A stretch of DNA of 60,156 bases from the NCBI GenBank assembly GCA_049515555.1, contig JBEKTY010000030.1, positions 1-60,156 of the forward strand, given 5' to 3'. The first letter of the stretch is position 1, and the number at the start of each line of letters is the position of its first letter. The position numbers were made by a program, and so were the translations under genes. The notes under the pieces are model-generated. The model was not told where the DNA came from, ran no database searches, and worked only from the letters and a program-made list of their open reading frames with translations. Shown piece by piece: positions 16,303-24,398 of the stretch. The DNA is from JBEKTY01 sp049515555. GTDB lineage: Bacteria > Planctomycetota > Planctomycetia > Pirellulales > Thermoguttaceae.

Positions 16303-18507
16303 CTATATCAAGGGGGCGAGGGACAAGGCGGGATGGCCCACTTTCTGCAAATGGGCCAGCACTTCTTCCTCGGTCCGCGCGTCGTCTTCGCTGGCGATCA
16401 GGTCGAGCAGCTTGGGCTCGCCCACGCGCTGGGCCTCCTTCTGGAAGCGCTCGCGGATGGCCTCCTTCAGTTGCTTGGGCATCCACACCAGGCGCTTGAT
16501 GCCGCCGTCGGGGGCCAGGAACTTGGGGCTGCTCAGATACAGCCGGCCCACGCCGACGAAGCCCGGCGTCTGCGCGCCCCCGCCGGTCACCGAGGCCAGC
16601 TCGCCGAAGCTCATGCCCGACGGCGTGACCTCGGGGAACTCGCGGTTGACGACCATCACCCCGTTGGCCAGCGGCAGGATGGCCACGATGCACTCGAAGC
16701 AGCCGCAACTGGTCATGGGCGCCTCGAGCAGGCTGTAGGCGCAGAAGCGCTCCACCTTGCGGTTGGAGCGCTCGAAGACGAACTTGTTGACGCCCTCCCA
16801 CTCGCCCTTGGCGGCATCGACGGTGCGGCCCTTGGGAATGGGCTGGTTGGGCCCGGTGGGGTTGATCTCGTAGTTCGCCCGGCCGTCCAGCCAGTTATAG
16901 GCCCCGCACAGTCCCAGCCGTTGCGGCGTGATTACGCACACGTGGTCGGGGGCATAGCTCTGGCAAACCGTGCAACTGTAGAACAGGTCTACCGATTCGT
17001 CGGTCATGCCGGCGATACGGTCGTCGCGGTAGTCGAAGGCCCGGCGGGCCTCCTCGATCTTCGCCGCCACCTGCTCCGGGCGGGTGAGGATCCGCACGGC
17101 GACCTTGTCTACGATGCCCCCGTATTCGTCGTGCAGCTTGGCGTGCAGGATCGTGCCCAGGTGCCGCAGCCGGAAGCCGGCGGCGAAGGCCTTCTTGTTG
17201 ATGCGGCACCAGATCTGGTCCCGCTGCCCGGTGTGCATGAAACCCATGGCGTGGCTGGTCCAGCGGTGCACCTGGCGCTCGAGGATGCCCTCGAAGTCGC
17301 GGGCCATTTTGCGCCCCGCCACGAGCACCTCCAGGGCCAGCGGCATGGCGCCCCCTTCCGCCACGGAGTCGATGTCCGGGCCGACAAGCTCGATCTGCCC
17401 GTCCTGGATCTCGCCCGGCTCGGCCATGTGCACGTACTCCACGGCCGGCGAATACTTGTAGCCGAACTGCACGTGCATGTCCTCTTTGCGGACCCGCTCG
17501 CCCTCGAAGGCCGCCGCATAGCCCACCGGTATGTCGACCTTCTCCACCTTCACCCGCACGGCGCGGGTGTCGATGCACGTCGGCACGAGCTGCTCGTAGT
17601 CGGTCTCGACCACCAGCGCCTCGCGGATCGTGACGCCCGTGGGGCGGACCTCGGGCGTGGCCGGCCAGTCGGAGATCACCGGATAGCCCATCAGGATCGC
17701 CCCCGCCCCCATGGCGAACCAGTCGTCGGGAATCGCGCCGAAGGTGATGCCGAAGGCATGGATCCGCCGTTTCGTGTAATCCAGACACTTCCGCCACTCG
17801 CCGCGCTTATGCCCACCGAACGTCAGTGCGCTGCGAATCGACCAGTTTAGCACGTAAATGCCGTCCAGGGTATCCGGTCCCACGGGGACCACGTACAGGT
17901 CCCAGCATTCCTTCAGCGGCGCGTCGGCTTTGAACACGCCGCCCTCGACCATCTGCTCGCGCATGGTTTTTCCGTCGCGGTTGGCGCAGAGGAAGGTCAG
18001 GATGCTTCGCTTCTGGAGATCGCGGACCACCTTCACGGCGATTTCGGTGCTCGGCGCCGGCCCGAGGATCAGGGCAAACCCCGGCATCCGCCCGTCGACC
18101 AACTGGATTCCCAGCTCGCGCATGATGGTGTCGGAGATGTAGCCTTGCCAGCCGGGCGGGGTGGCGTAGCCGTTGACGGTCCGCAGGGCCACCAGGGCCT
18201 CCTGGGCGAGCATCGTGGCCGCCCCGGCATCCAGGCCGGCGCCCAGGTAGGGCAGCCACGTCTCGTCGGCGGGAATGGGCGCGAGCAGTTGGCGGGCATG
18301 CTCCAACTGCGGCCGCAACTGGCCGATCGTCTTGGCCTCCAGGCCCATCAAGGCGTAGGACATCGACAGGTAATAGGCGGTCTGCGGTCCCCAGCCGACG
18401 GGTTTGTCCGGGCCATGCTCGGCCAGGGCTTTGGCCAGGACCTGATCGGCCTGTCGGACCCACTCGTGCGCGCCCCGGATAACCTGCGTGAAAACTTGCC
18501 TCGACAT
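16303..18507 (-). CDS. acsB: Acetyl-CoA synthase, A-cluster subunit
   Basis: The protein has 734 residues. All six A-cluster cysteines are present: Cys512, Cys515, Cys524, Cys534, Cys601 and Cys603 (SCTVCQSYAP, HVC, LGLC, SCGCFEC). Each is exactly six positions after its counterpart in the Moorella enzyme. They hold the [4Fe-4S]-Ni-Ni centre that joins CO, a methyl group and CoA. The N-terminal CODH-contact domain (residues 1-310) is complete, so this is the bacterial, not the shorter archaeal, form. The open frame continues far upstream, but the ATG at 18507 has GGGAGA eight bases before it and shares one base with the stop of the preceding gene. Confidence 0.97.
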   Translation of the reverse strand: MSRQVFTQVIRGAHEWVRQADQVLAKALAEHGPDKPVGWGPQTAYYLSMSYALMGLEAKTIGQLRPQLEHARQLLAPIPADETWLPYLGAGLDAGAATMLAQEALVALRTVNGYATPPGWQGYISDTIMRELGIQLVDGRMPGFALILGPAPSTEIAVKVVRDLQKRSILTFLCANRDGKTMREQMVEGGVFKADAPLKECWDLYVVPVGPDTLDGIYVLNWSIRSALTFGGHKRGEWRKCLDYTKRRIHAFGITFGAIPDDWFAMGAGAILMGYPVISDWPATPEVRPTGVTIREALVVETDYEQLVPTCIDTRAVRVKVEKVDIPVGYAAAFEGERVRKEDMHVQFGYKYSPAVEYVHMAEPGEIQDGQIELVGPDIDSVAEGGAMPLALEVLVAGRKMARDFEGILERQVHRWTSHAMGFMHTGQRDQIWCRINKKAFAAGFRLRHLGTILHAKLHDEYGGIVDKVAVRILTRPEQVAAKIEEARRAFDYRDDRIAGMTDESVDLFYSCTVCQSYAPDHVCVITPQRLGLCGAYNWLDGRANYEINPTGPNQPIPKGRTVDAAKGEWEGVNKFVFERSNRKVERFCAYSLLEAPMTSCGCFECIVAILPLANGVMVVNREFPEVTPSGMSFGELASVTGGGAQTPGFVGVGRLYLSSPKFLAPDGGIKRLVWMPKQLKEAIRERFQKEAQRVGEPKLLDLIASEDDARTEEEVLAHLQKVGHPALSLAPLI

Positions 18508-19328
18508 TAGGATGATCTCCCGGAATGGACGGCCGCGCGCAGCAGCCAGCCGTCCCCATCGCAGAGGACGGCGCTGAGCTGCGCGGCCAGGTTCTCTCGT
18601 TTGCAGTGCGGGCAGAGCGGCTCCTGGGCGAGCACGTCGGCCACGGTCGGCCCGCCGCGCTCGGCCAGGGCCCGCTCGACCAGATCGCTGCCCACCGCCC
18701 GGCCGCAGCCCGGGCAGCGGAGCAGCTTGACCCGCGTCTTGAAGGGTGAGATTTCGACTTCGTCCTGGTGCATGCGGACGACGATGGTGCCCACCGGACA
18801 GACGGCGGCGCAGGCCCCGCAGCCGATGCAGTCCGGCGCAGGCGCGCGGAAGGGGGCGGCCACCGAGCGTTCCACGCCCCGCCCCGCCAAGGAGATGGCC
18901 GAAGCGCCGATGCGCTCCTCGCACACCCGCACGCACAGCCCGCATAAAATGCAATTCCGCTCGGCCACGGTAACCGTAGGATAGCCCGTGGCAGGCACGT
19001 CCATGCGGGCCGCCAGGGCGCGAAGCTCGGGGCTTTCGGGACAGCGGGCCAGCAGCAATTCCATCACGCCCTGCCGGGCGCGGACCGCGCCCTCGGAGTT
19101 CACCCGCACCACCAGGTCCTTGCGCACGGGGTAGTTGCAGGCGGTCACCATCTGCCACCAGCCGCCGCGCTCCACCTCGACCATGCAGATGCGGCAGGCG
19201 GCGTAGGGCTCGAGGGCGGGATGGTGGCACAAGGTGGGAATCCACACCCCATTGCGAGAAGCGACCGTGAGGATCGTCTCCCCGGTTTGGGCTTCGCAGG
19301 TCTTCCCGTCGATCGTGACCGTAACCAT
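18507..19328 (-). CDS. NuoG/HydA-like Fe-S subunit without a catalytic domain
   Basis: The 273-residue protein contains a [2Fe-2S] ferredoxin domain (LCHHPALEPYAACRICMVEV, TAC) and two [4Fe-4S] motifs (NCILCGLCVRVC and DCIGCGACAAVC, residues 124-180). The His-Cys cluster motif normally between them (HxxxCxxCx5C) is not visible. The C-terminal 70 residues have two CxxC pairs (LRCPGCGRAV and LCPHCKREN), like a small zinc- or Fe-S-binding domain. It corresponds to the front part of HydA or NuoG, or to HoxU, but ends before any H-cluster or molybdopterin domain. It is likely the electron outlet of the NuoF/NuoE pair just upstream, with an unknown acceptor. Confidence 0.85.
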   Translation of the reverse strand: MVTVTIDGKTCEAQTGETILTVASRNGVWIPTLCHHPALEPYAACRICMVEVERGGWWQMVTACNYPVRKDLVVRVNSEGAVRARQGVMELLLARCPESPELRALAARMDVPATGYPTVTVAERNCILCGLCVRVCEERIGASAISLAGRGVERSVAAPFRAPAPDCIGCGACAAVCPVGTIVVRMHQDEVEISPFKTRVKLLRCPGCGRAVGSDLVERALAERGGPTVADVLAQEPLCPHCKRENLAAQLSAVLCDGDGWLLRAAVHSGRSS

Positions 19329-19355
19329 CCGCTGATTCCCGCCCGGAAAGGAAAG

Positions 19356-21224
19356 CTAAACCTTGATGACCGCCGAGAACGCACAGACTTGGAAACACGT
19401 GCCGCACTTGACGCACTTAACCTGGTCGATCACGTGGGGCTGTTTGCGCTCGCCGCGGATCGCGCCCACGGCGCACTTCTTCGCGCACACGCCGCAGCCT
19501 TTGCACCGCTCCAGGTCGACGTCGTACCGGAACAGCCCCGGGCAGACCTTGGCCGGGCAGCGGTGATCGCGGATGTGCGTCTCATACTCGTCCCGGAAAT
19601 AGCGGACCGTCGAGAGTACCGGATAGGCCGCCGTCTTCCCCAGCGCGCACAGCGCGGTGGCCTCCAGGAGGCTGGCCAGCCTTTCCAAGCGCGGGAGGTC
19701 GGCTTCCTGGCCTTCCCCGCCGGCAATCCGTTCCAGGAGGTGCAGCATCTGGGCGATGCCCTCGCGGCAGGGCGTGCACTTGCCGCACGACTCCTCCTTG
19801 AGGAACTGCAGGAAGTACTTGGCAATGCTGACCATACAGGTGTCTTCGTCCATCACGACCATGCCGCCGGAGCCCATCATCGAGCCCAGCTCGGTGAGCC
19901 GGTCGAAGTCGACGGGCTCGTCGAGGTAGGCGGCGGGGATGCAGCCGCCGGAGGGGCCGCCGGTCTGCACGGCCTTGAAGGCCTTGTCGTCGGGGATGCC
20001 CCCGCCCATGCCGAAGATGATCTGGCGGAGCGTCATCCCCATGGGGACTTCGACCAGGCCGGTGTTCTTTACCTTCCCTACCAGCGAGAAGACCTTGGTG
20101 CCCTTGCTCTTGGCCGTGCCCATCGAGGCGAACCAGTCGGCGCCCTTGAGCATGATCGGCGGGACGTTGGCCCAGGTCTCGACGTTGTTCAGCAGCGAGG
20201 GCTTCCCGTTCAGCCCGCTTTCCACGGTGTGGATGTACTTGGCGCGGGGCTCGCCCACCCGGCCTTCCAGCGAGGCCATCAGGGCCGTCGACTCGCCGCA
20301 GACGAAGGCCCCGGCGCCGCGGTTGATGCGGATGTCGAAACGGAAGCCGCTGCCGAGAATGTTTTCCCCGAGCAGTCCCCGCTCGCGCGCCTGGCCGAGG
20401 GCGTTCCGCAAGCGATCCACGGCGATCGGGTACTCATCGCGGACGTACAGGTACCCCTGCGAGGAGCCGATGGCATAGGCGCCGATGATCAGGCCTTCGA
20501 TGACGGCGTGCGGTGCGCCCTCCATGAGGGCCCGGTCCATGAAGGCCCCCGGATCACCCTCGTCGCCGTTGGCGATCACGTATTTCGGTTCGCCGGGGGC
20601 GTGTCGGGCGGAGCGCCACTTTCGGCCGGTAAGGAATCCGCCCCCGCCGCGCCCCCGCAAGCCCGACTTGGTGATTTGCTCGATCACCTCCTCCGGAGTC
20701 ATGGTGGTCAGCACCTTGGCCAGGGCTTGGTAGCCTCCGGCGGTGATGAAATCGTCGATGCTGCGGGCATCCCCGGCTCCGCAGTAGGCCAGCGCGATCC
20801 GGCAATGCCCCTGGTAGAACGGGATTTCTTCCGCCGTGCGTGCGCGTCTGCCGCTGGCGTCAATCTCGTGTAGCAATCGCTCTACGACCCGGCCGCCGAT
20901 GACCGATTCGCGCCATATCTCCGCCACGTCCTCTTCCTTGACCTCCTGGTAGAACACCCCGCCGGGGTCCAGCGTGACGATCGGGCCGCGCTGGCAGAGG
21001 CCCTGGCAGCCGGTGAGTTTGGGCTCAACGCTGACGGTTTGTCCCTCCAGTTTTGCCGCTGCCTCCACGAACCGATCATAGACGGCCTTGGCCCCGTTGG
21101 GGATACAGCCCGGCCCGCAGCAGACGCGAACCACCCGGTCCACGCGGGCTGCACGGCGGCGGACCTCGGCCCGGTATTGCTCGAGATCCTCAGGAGTTCG
21201 GAGCTGTGTGGCGACGTTGCTCAC
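19356..21224 (-). CDS. NuoF/HydB-like NADH- and FMN-binding flavoprotein subunit
   Basis: The protein has 622 residues in three parts. Residues 1-110 form a thioredoxin-like [2Fe-2S] domain (VCCGPGCIPNGA and CQGLCQRGP). Residues 130-540 form the NuoF core, with the NADH/FMN loops GLRGRGGGGFLTGRKW and NGDEGDPGAFMDR and the [4Fe-4S] ligands ESCGKCTPCREG. The C-terminus has two [4Fe-4S] ferredoxin motifs (RCKGCGVCAKKC, KCVKCGTCFQVC). This layout matches HydB of electron-bifurcating hydrogenases. The start is a GTG six bases after the NuoE stop. It should oxidise or reduce NAD(H) and pass electrons to the neighbouring Fe-S subunit. Confidence 0.92.
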   Translation of the reverse strand: MSNVATQLRTPEDLEQYRAEVRRRAARVDRVVRVCCGPGCIPNGAKAVYDRFVEAAAKLEGQTVSVEPKLTGCQGLCQRGPIVTLDPGGVFYQEVKEEDVAEIWRESVIGGRVVERLLHEIDASGRRARTAEEIPFYQGHCRIALAYCGAGDARSIDDFITAGGYQALAKVLTTMTPEEVIEQITKSGLRGRGGGGFLTGRKWRSARHAPGEPKYVIANGDEGDPGAFMDRALMEGAPHAVIEGLIIGAYAIGSSQGYLYVRDEYPIAVDRLRNALGQARERGLLGENILGSGFRFDIRINRGAGAFVCGESTALMASLEGRVGEPRAKYIHTVESGLNGKPSLLNNVETWANVPPIMLKGADWFASMGTAKSKGTKVFSLVGKVKNTGLVEVPMGMTLRQIIFGMGGGIPDDKAFKAVQTGGPSGGCIPAAYLDEPVDFDRLTELGSMMGSGGMVVMDEDTCMVSIAKYFLQFLKEESCGKCTPCREGIAQMLHLLERIAGGEGQEADLPRLERLASLLEATALCALGKTAAYPVLSTVRYFRDEYETHIRDHRCPAKVCPGLFRYDVDLERCKGCGVCAKKCAVGAIRGERKQPHVIDQVKCVKCGTCFQVCAFSAVIKV

Positions 21225-21230
21225 GGGTTC

Positions 21231-21767
21231 TCACTTCTTCTTGCTTCCGCGTCCCATTTTCTTGGTCTTGGGGGCTGCGGCGGGGGTTGCTGCGGGGGGG
21301 CTGCCGGCGGCGATCTTGTGCAGCAGGTCCACGGCGGAATCCACCACCAGCCCGCCGTAGTACGCGCCGTCGACCACCATCACCGGGGCCAGGGCGCAGG
21401 CCCCCACGCAGTTCAACGGCGCGAAGGTGAACTTGCCGTCGGGCGAGGTGCCGCCGGGCACCAGCTCGAACTCCCGCTGGATGGCCTGCGAGATCTGGGC
21501 GGCGCCCTTCAGGAAGCACACCGTGCCCAGGCAAAGCTGGATCGTATGGTCGCCCTTGGGCATCAGGCGGAAGGAGCCGTAAAAGGTGGCCACGCCGTAG
21601 ATCCGCGCCAGCGGCACGCCCAGCCGCCCGGAAAGCTCCGTCAACTCCGCGCGCGGCAAGTAGCCGTGCTCGGCCTGCAGGTCCTGCATGATCGGGATGA
21701 GCATGCCCGGATCGCCGTCGTAGCGCTCGATGATGCTGGTAAGGGTGTCGCTGCTGGCTTCGGCCAT
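21231..21767 (-). CDS. NuoE/HydC-like [2Fe-2S] subunit
   Basis: The protein has 178 residues. The N-terminal helical part (PIMQDLQAEHGYLPRAELTE) and the thioredoxin-like [2Fe-2S] domain are both present, with ligands in CLGTVCFLKGA and CVGACALAP. It ends in a Pro/Ala- and Lys-rich tail of about 25 residues (APKTKKMGRGSKKK) that is unusual for the family. It pairs with the NuoF-like subunit encoded six bases downstream. Confidence 0.92.
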   Translation of the reverse strand: MAEASSDTLTSIIERYDGDPGMLIPIMQDLQAEHGYLPRAELTELSGRLGVPLARIYGVATFYGSFRLMPKGDHTIQLCLGTVCFLKGAAQISQAIQREFELVPGGTSPDGKFTFAPLNCVGACALAPVMVVDGAYYGGLVVDSAVDLLHKIAAGSPPAATPAAAPKTKKMGRGSKKK

Positions 21768-21815
21768 GGGATATAACTTCGGTCTGCCCGCCCATTGCGG
21801 CGCGGGCCATAGGGG

Positions 21816-22967
21816 TCATAAGTACTCGATCCGGACTTCCTTCTTCCCCCGCCGCAGCTCTTCGGCCAAGGTCTCCACGACCCGTGCCTTGAGGCCCAAC
21901 GTGCGGGGTAAACCGGGGTTCTGATGGGCGGGGTTCATGGCCCGGCCGACCATGATTACAATCTCGTCGGCCTCGCGCAGCAGGAGCACCAGGCGGCTGG
22001 CCCCGTCCACGCGCAGCTTCAAGTCCTCGCTGGGAGTTCCGGCGCGGACGACTTCCATCGCCTTGGTGAGCGTGAGCGTGCCCTCGGTGACCAGGTCCAG
22101 TCCCTCGATCCTGCCGCTGGCCGGGACGCTCTCGATGCCGGTTTCCAGGTCGACGTCGATGCCCCGGCCCAACTGCCGGGCGACGATGCCGGCGGTGGTT
22201 CCGCCGCACACCACGCGCCGGCCGGGTGAGGACATCAGGGCCTCCACGGCCCGCTCGTCGTCGTCGGCCTCGACGGGCGGACCGGTGAAGATCGTGACCA
22301 CGCGCCGGCGGCGGGCCTTGACCACGGCGATGCTCACGTCGTCGCCGGGCGGCCCCTCGTACAGCTCCTCCACCACGCGGGCCAGCTTCCCCGCCAATTC
22401 CTCGGCCGAAAGCGATTCGTGGACGTGCGTCTCCAGGTAACTGCCCACCTCGTCCCAGCCCCAGCCCAAGGGATAGGCGCCGCCGATGCCCGCGTTGACC
22501 ACGCCGTCGGACACCAGCACCAGCCAGTCGCCGGGGCGAAAGGAGCAGGAGTAGTCGGAGATCCGTTTGCCGCCCACCTCGTGCTCGTCGGCAAGCAGGG
22601 GCTGCAGCCGGTTGCGGCGGATCAACAGCGGCGGCGGGTTGTCGAACACCGAAAGCTTCCCGCTCCCCTCGGTCATGAGCTGCGCGATACTGAACGTGCT
22701 GTAGGCGATCTTCCGCACGCGGCAGATGGGCAGGGTCTGCGAGAGCGTGGACACCACCTCGGCCAAGGGCAAACCTTCGTCCAGCATCCGCCGGGCGATC
22801 CGCGTGGTCAGCGTGGCGAGAATGCTGGCCTTGACGCCGCTCCCCAACCCGTCCGAGAGCACCAGCGTGATCGAGTCCGGCCTGATCGAGAATTCCACGC
22901 CGTCGCCGCAGAGCTCCTCGCCGCGCTTGTTTATCTGTTTCAGGCCGAACTCGTAGAACACTTTCAT
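21816..22967 (-). CDS. SpoIIE-type PP2C serine phosphatase
   Basis: The protein has 383 residues. Residues 1-190 form a PP2C phosphatase domain with metal-binding acidic residues in ELCGDGVEF, LSDGLGSGVKAS, LVSDGVVNAGIG and GPPGDDVSIAVV. Residues 195-383 are a less familiar C-terminal region. The ATG at 22967 overlaps the stop of the PAS gene (ATGA). Phosphatases of this type often stand next to hydABC in anaerobes, together with PAS and [2Fe-2S] proteins, and may sense or set redox state. The substrate is not known. The longer open frame to 23495 runs through neighbouring genes and is not used. Confidence 0.85.
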   Translation of the reverse strand: MKVFYEFGLKQINKRGEELCGDGVEFSIRPDSITLVLSDGLGSGVKASILATLTTRIARRMLDEGLPLAEVVSTLSQTLPICRVRKIAYSTFSIAQLMTEGSGKLSVFDNPPPLLIRRNRLQPLLADEHEVGGKRISDYSCSFRPGDWLVLVSDGVVNAGIGGAYPLGWGWDEVGSYLETHVHESLSAEELAGKLARVVEELYEGPPGDDVSIAVVKARRRRVVTIFTGPPVEADDDERAVEALMSSPGRRVVCGGTTAGIVARQLGRGIDVDLETGIESVPASGRIEGLDLVTEGTLTLTKAMEVVRAGTPSEDLKLRVDGASRLVLLLREADEIVIMVGRAMNPAHQNPGLPRTLGLKARVVETLAEELRRGKKEVRIEYL

Positions 22968-23467
22968 CCCACCCGCTCCCGGCGGAAGAGGTCCATGAGC
23001 TTGACCAACAGGACCTTGGTCTCGGCGGTCGTTTCGCCCAACAGTCCGGCGATCTCCTGGGCGCTTTGCATTTGCCGCAGAATGACTTGCTCGGCGCGGG
23101 CCAGGGTCTCGCTGCGGACCTGTGCCAGGGCAGCCCGCGCCCGCTCCTCCTCGGAAGTGTCGACGAAGATCCCGCTCCAGCGATTCTCGCCTTCGACGCG
23201 GAAGATCGTGGCACAGTAGTGCAGGTCGTGCCGGGGCACGCGGCCGCGCACCGTCAGCTCGCCGCCGGAGGCAATCGCCCGCTCGAAGAAGTCCGATCCC
23301 AGCAGCTCCTCCGCCTTCCACCCGATCAGCTCCGCATCCTCCAGCGAGAACATCCTGCGGAAGGCCGGATTGGCGAAGCGGATGCAGGCCTCTTCGTCCA
23401 CCACCACCACCCCGTTGGGAGTGTGCTGCAGAATGGAAGCCGCTTCCGGCAGACCATCGGCATTCAT
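22964..23467 (-). CDS. PAS-domain sensor protein without a kinase domain
   Basis: The 167-residue protein has one PAS domain at residues 10-110 (ILQHTPNGVVVVDEEACIRF, ANPAFRRMFSLEDAELIGWK, then SGIFVDTSEEERAR), followed by a helical, probably coiled-coil tail (ALAQVRSETLARAEQVILRQ). There is no histidine kinase ATPase domain. It probably senses a small molecule or redox state and passes this on by protein contact, most likely to the phosphatase translated from the overlapping downstream gene. GGAGG lies eight bases before the chosen ATG. Confidence 0.8.
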   Translation of the reverse strand: MNADGLPEAASILQHTPNGVVVVDEEACIRFANPAFRRMFSLEDAELIGWKAEELLGSDFFERAIASGGELTVRGRVPRHDLHYCATIFRVEGENRWSGIFVDTSEEERARAALAQVRSETLARAEQVILRQMQSAQEIAGLLGETTAETKVLLVKLMDLFRRERVG

Positions 23468-23498
23468 GCCACAACCTCCACCACCCCGTCGGCACGTC

Positions 23499-23756
23499 TC
23501 AGGTCCTCTTAAGCCGCGCGGCCAGCCGGGCCCGCAAGGCTTCCTCGGCCTCCGCCACGTTGGCACTCGATATATGCTCGTCGTCGAATTTCCAGTTCAT
23601 CGTCTCCCCGCAGCGATCCAAGCAGAACGAACCCACCAGCACCACCTCGCCGCCCAGAGACTCCTCGCGGATGACCTTGGCAAACTGTTTGAGAATCTCG
23701 CGCGTGCCGTGGATATGGCACGAGCTGCCCACGCAAACAGTCACCTTGCACGGCAC
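23499..23756 (-). CDS. Thioredoxin-like [2Fe-2S] ferredoxin
   Basis: The 85-residue protein corresponds to the C-terminal half of NuoE. It has four cysteines in the expected pattern, CVGSSCHIHGTRE and CLDRCGETM. Such free-standing proteins accompany HydABC-type operons. I take the GTG at 23756 (GGGAG eight bases upstream) because the family starts close to the first strand CKVTVCVG; a TTG at 23789 would add an odd Gly/Arg-rich leader. It lies 29 bases after the CooF gene. Confidence 0.8.
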   Translation of the reverse strand: MPCKVTVCVGSSCHIHGTREILKQFAKVIREESLGGEVVLVGSFCLDRCGETMNWKFDDEHISSANVAEAEEALRARLAARLKRT

Positions 23757-23785
23757 GTCCGTTTCTCCCGCAATCCCCCGCCCCC

Positions 23786-24325
23786 TCAATGTGCGTCGCC
23801 GTCGCCGTCGGCGCCGATGCCGGCGGCGGTGATGGCTCGCATTCTTCGGGCCCCCTCCTCGACTTCCTCAAGCTTCAGGGCCTGCACCGGGCAGGAGGCG
23901 ACGCAGGCCGGCGGCTGCCCCGCCGCCTGCTGCCGCTGGCACAAATCGCACTTGAGGATCGCCAAGCCCTTGTCCGTCGCGTCGGTCTGCGTCCAGCGTG
24001 CCACGCGGATGACCCCGAACGGGCAGGCCTGCACGCAGAAGGCGCAGCCGATGCACCGCTCCTGCCGCACCAGCACGGGCCCGGCCTCATCCGGCCGCCA
24101 TAGCGCGGCGGAGGGACAGACCCGCAGGCAGGGCGCGTCCGCGCAGTGCCGGCACTGCAAGGGCACGGCCAGTCGGCCCGCCGCTTCGATGTAGATTCGC
24201 GGTCCCGCCCGGTGGGAGAGCACGGTCCGGACCAGGTCGTCCGAATCGGCATACGCCAAGGCGCACGCCAACTCGCAGGTACGGCAGGCCAAGCACCGCT
24301 TGGCGTCGGCAACGATCCGTTTCAC
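23786..24325 (-). CDS. cooF: CooF-type polyferredoxin
   Basis: The 179-residue protein has four [4Fe-4S] motifs: CLACRTCELAC; CRHCADAPCLRVCP; CIGCAFCVQACP; and CDLCQ followed by ACVASCP. This is the HycB/CooF class, electron carriers of CO dehydrogenases and formate or hydrogen enzymes. Here it most likely accepts electrons from, or donates them to, the CODH encoded 73 bases upstream. The start is a GTG with GGAGGA eight bases before it, rather than the distal frame start at 24421, which lies inside cooS. Confidence 0.9.
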   Translation of the reverse strand: MKRIVADAKRCLACRTCELACALAYADSDDLVRTVLSHRAGPRIYIEAAGRLAVPLQCRHCADAPCLRVCPSAALWRPDEAGPVLVRQERCIGCAFCVQACPFGVIRVARWTQTDATDKGLAILKCDLCQRQQAAGQPPACVASCPVQALKLEEVEEGARRMRAITAAGIGADGDGDAH

Positions 24326-24398
24326 GCTGGATGTCCTCCTCGGGTCCGGTCGGAGCGGCGTTTGGCCCGCCCCGCCGGCTTCACTTGTCAAGCCCGCT

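Noticed and set aside
15286..17850. A plus-strand open frame of 854 residues opposite acsC and acsB
   Set aside because: It is the antisense shadow of two conserved genes, without domains or a ribosome-binding site.
16303..19416. A 1037-residue open frame that could be read as a fusion ahead of AcsB
   Set aside because: The first 300 residues are the wrong frame of the NuoG-like gene; AcsB has a clear ATG and ribosome-binding site at 18507.
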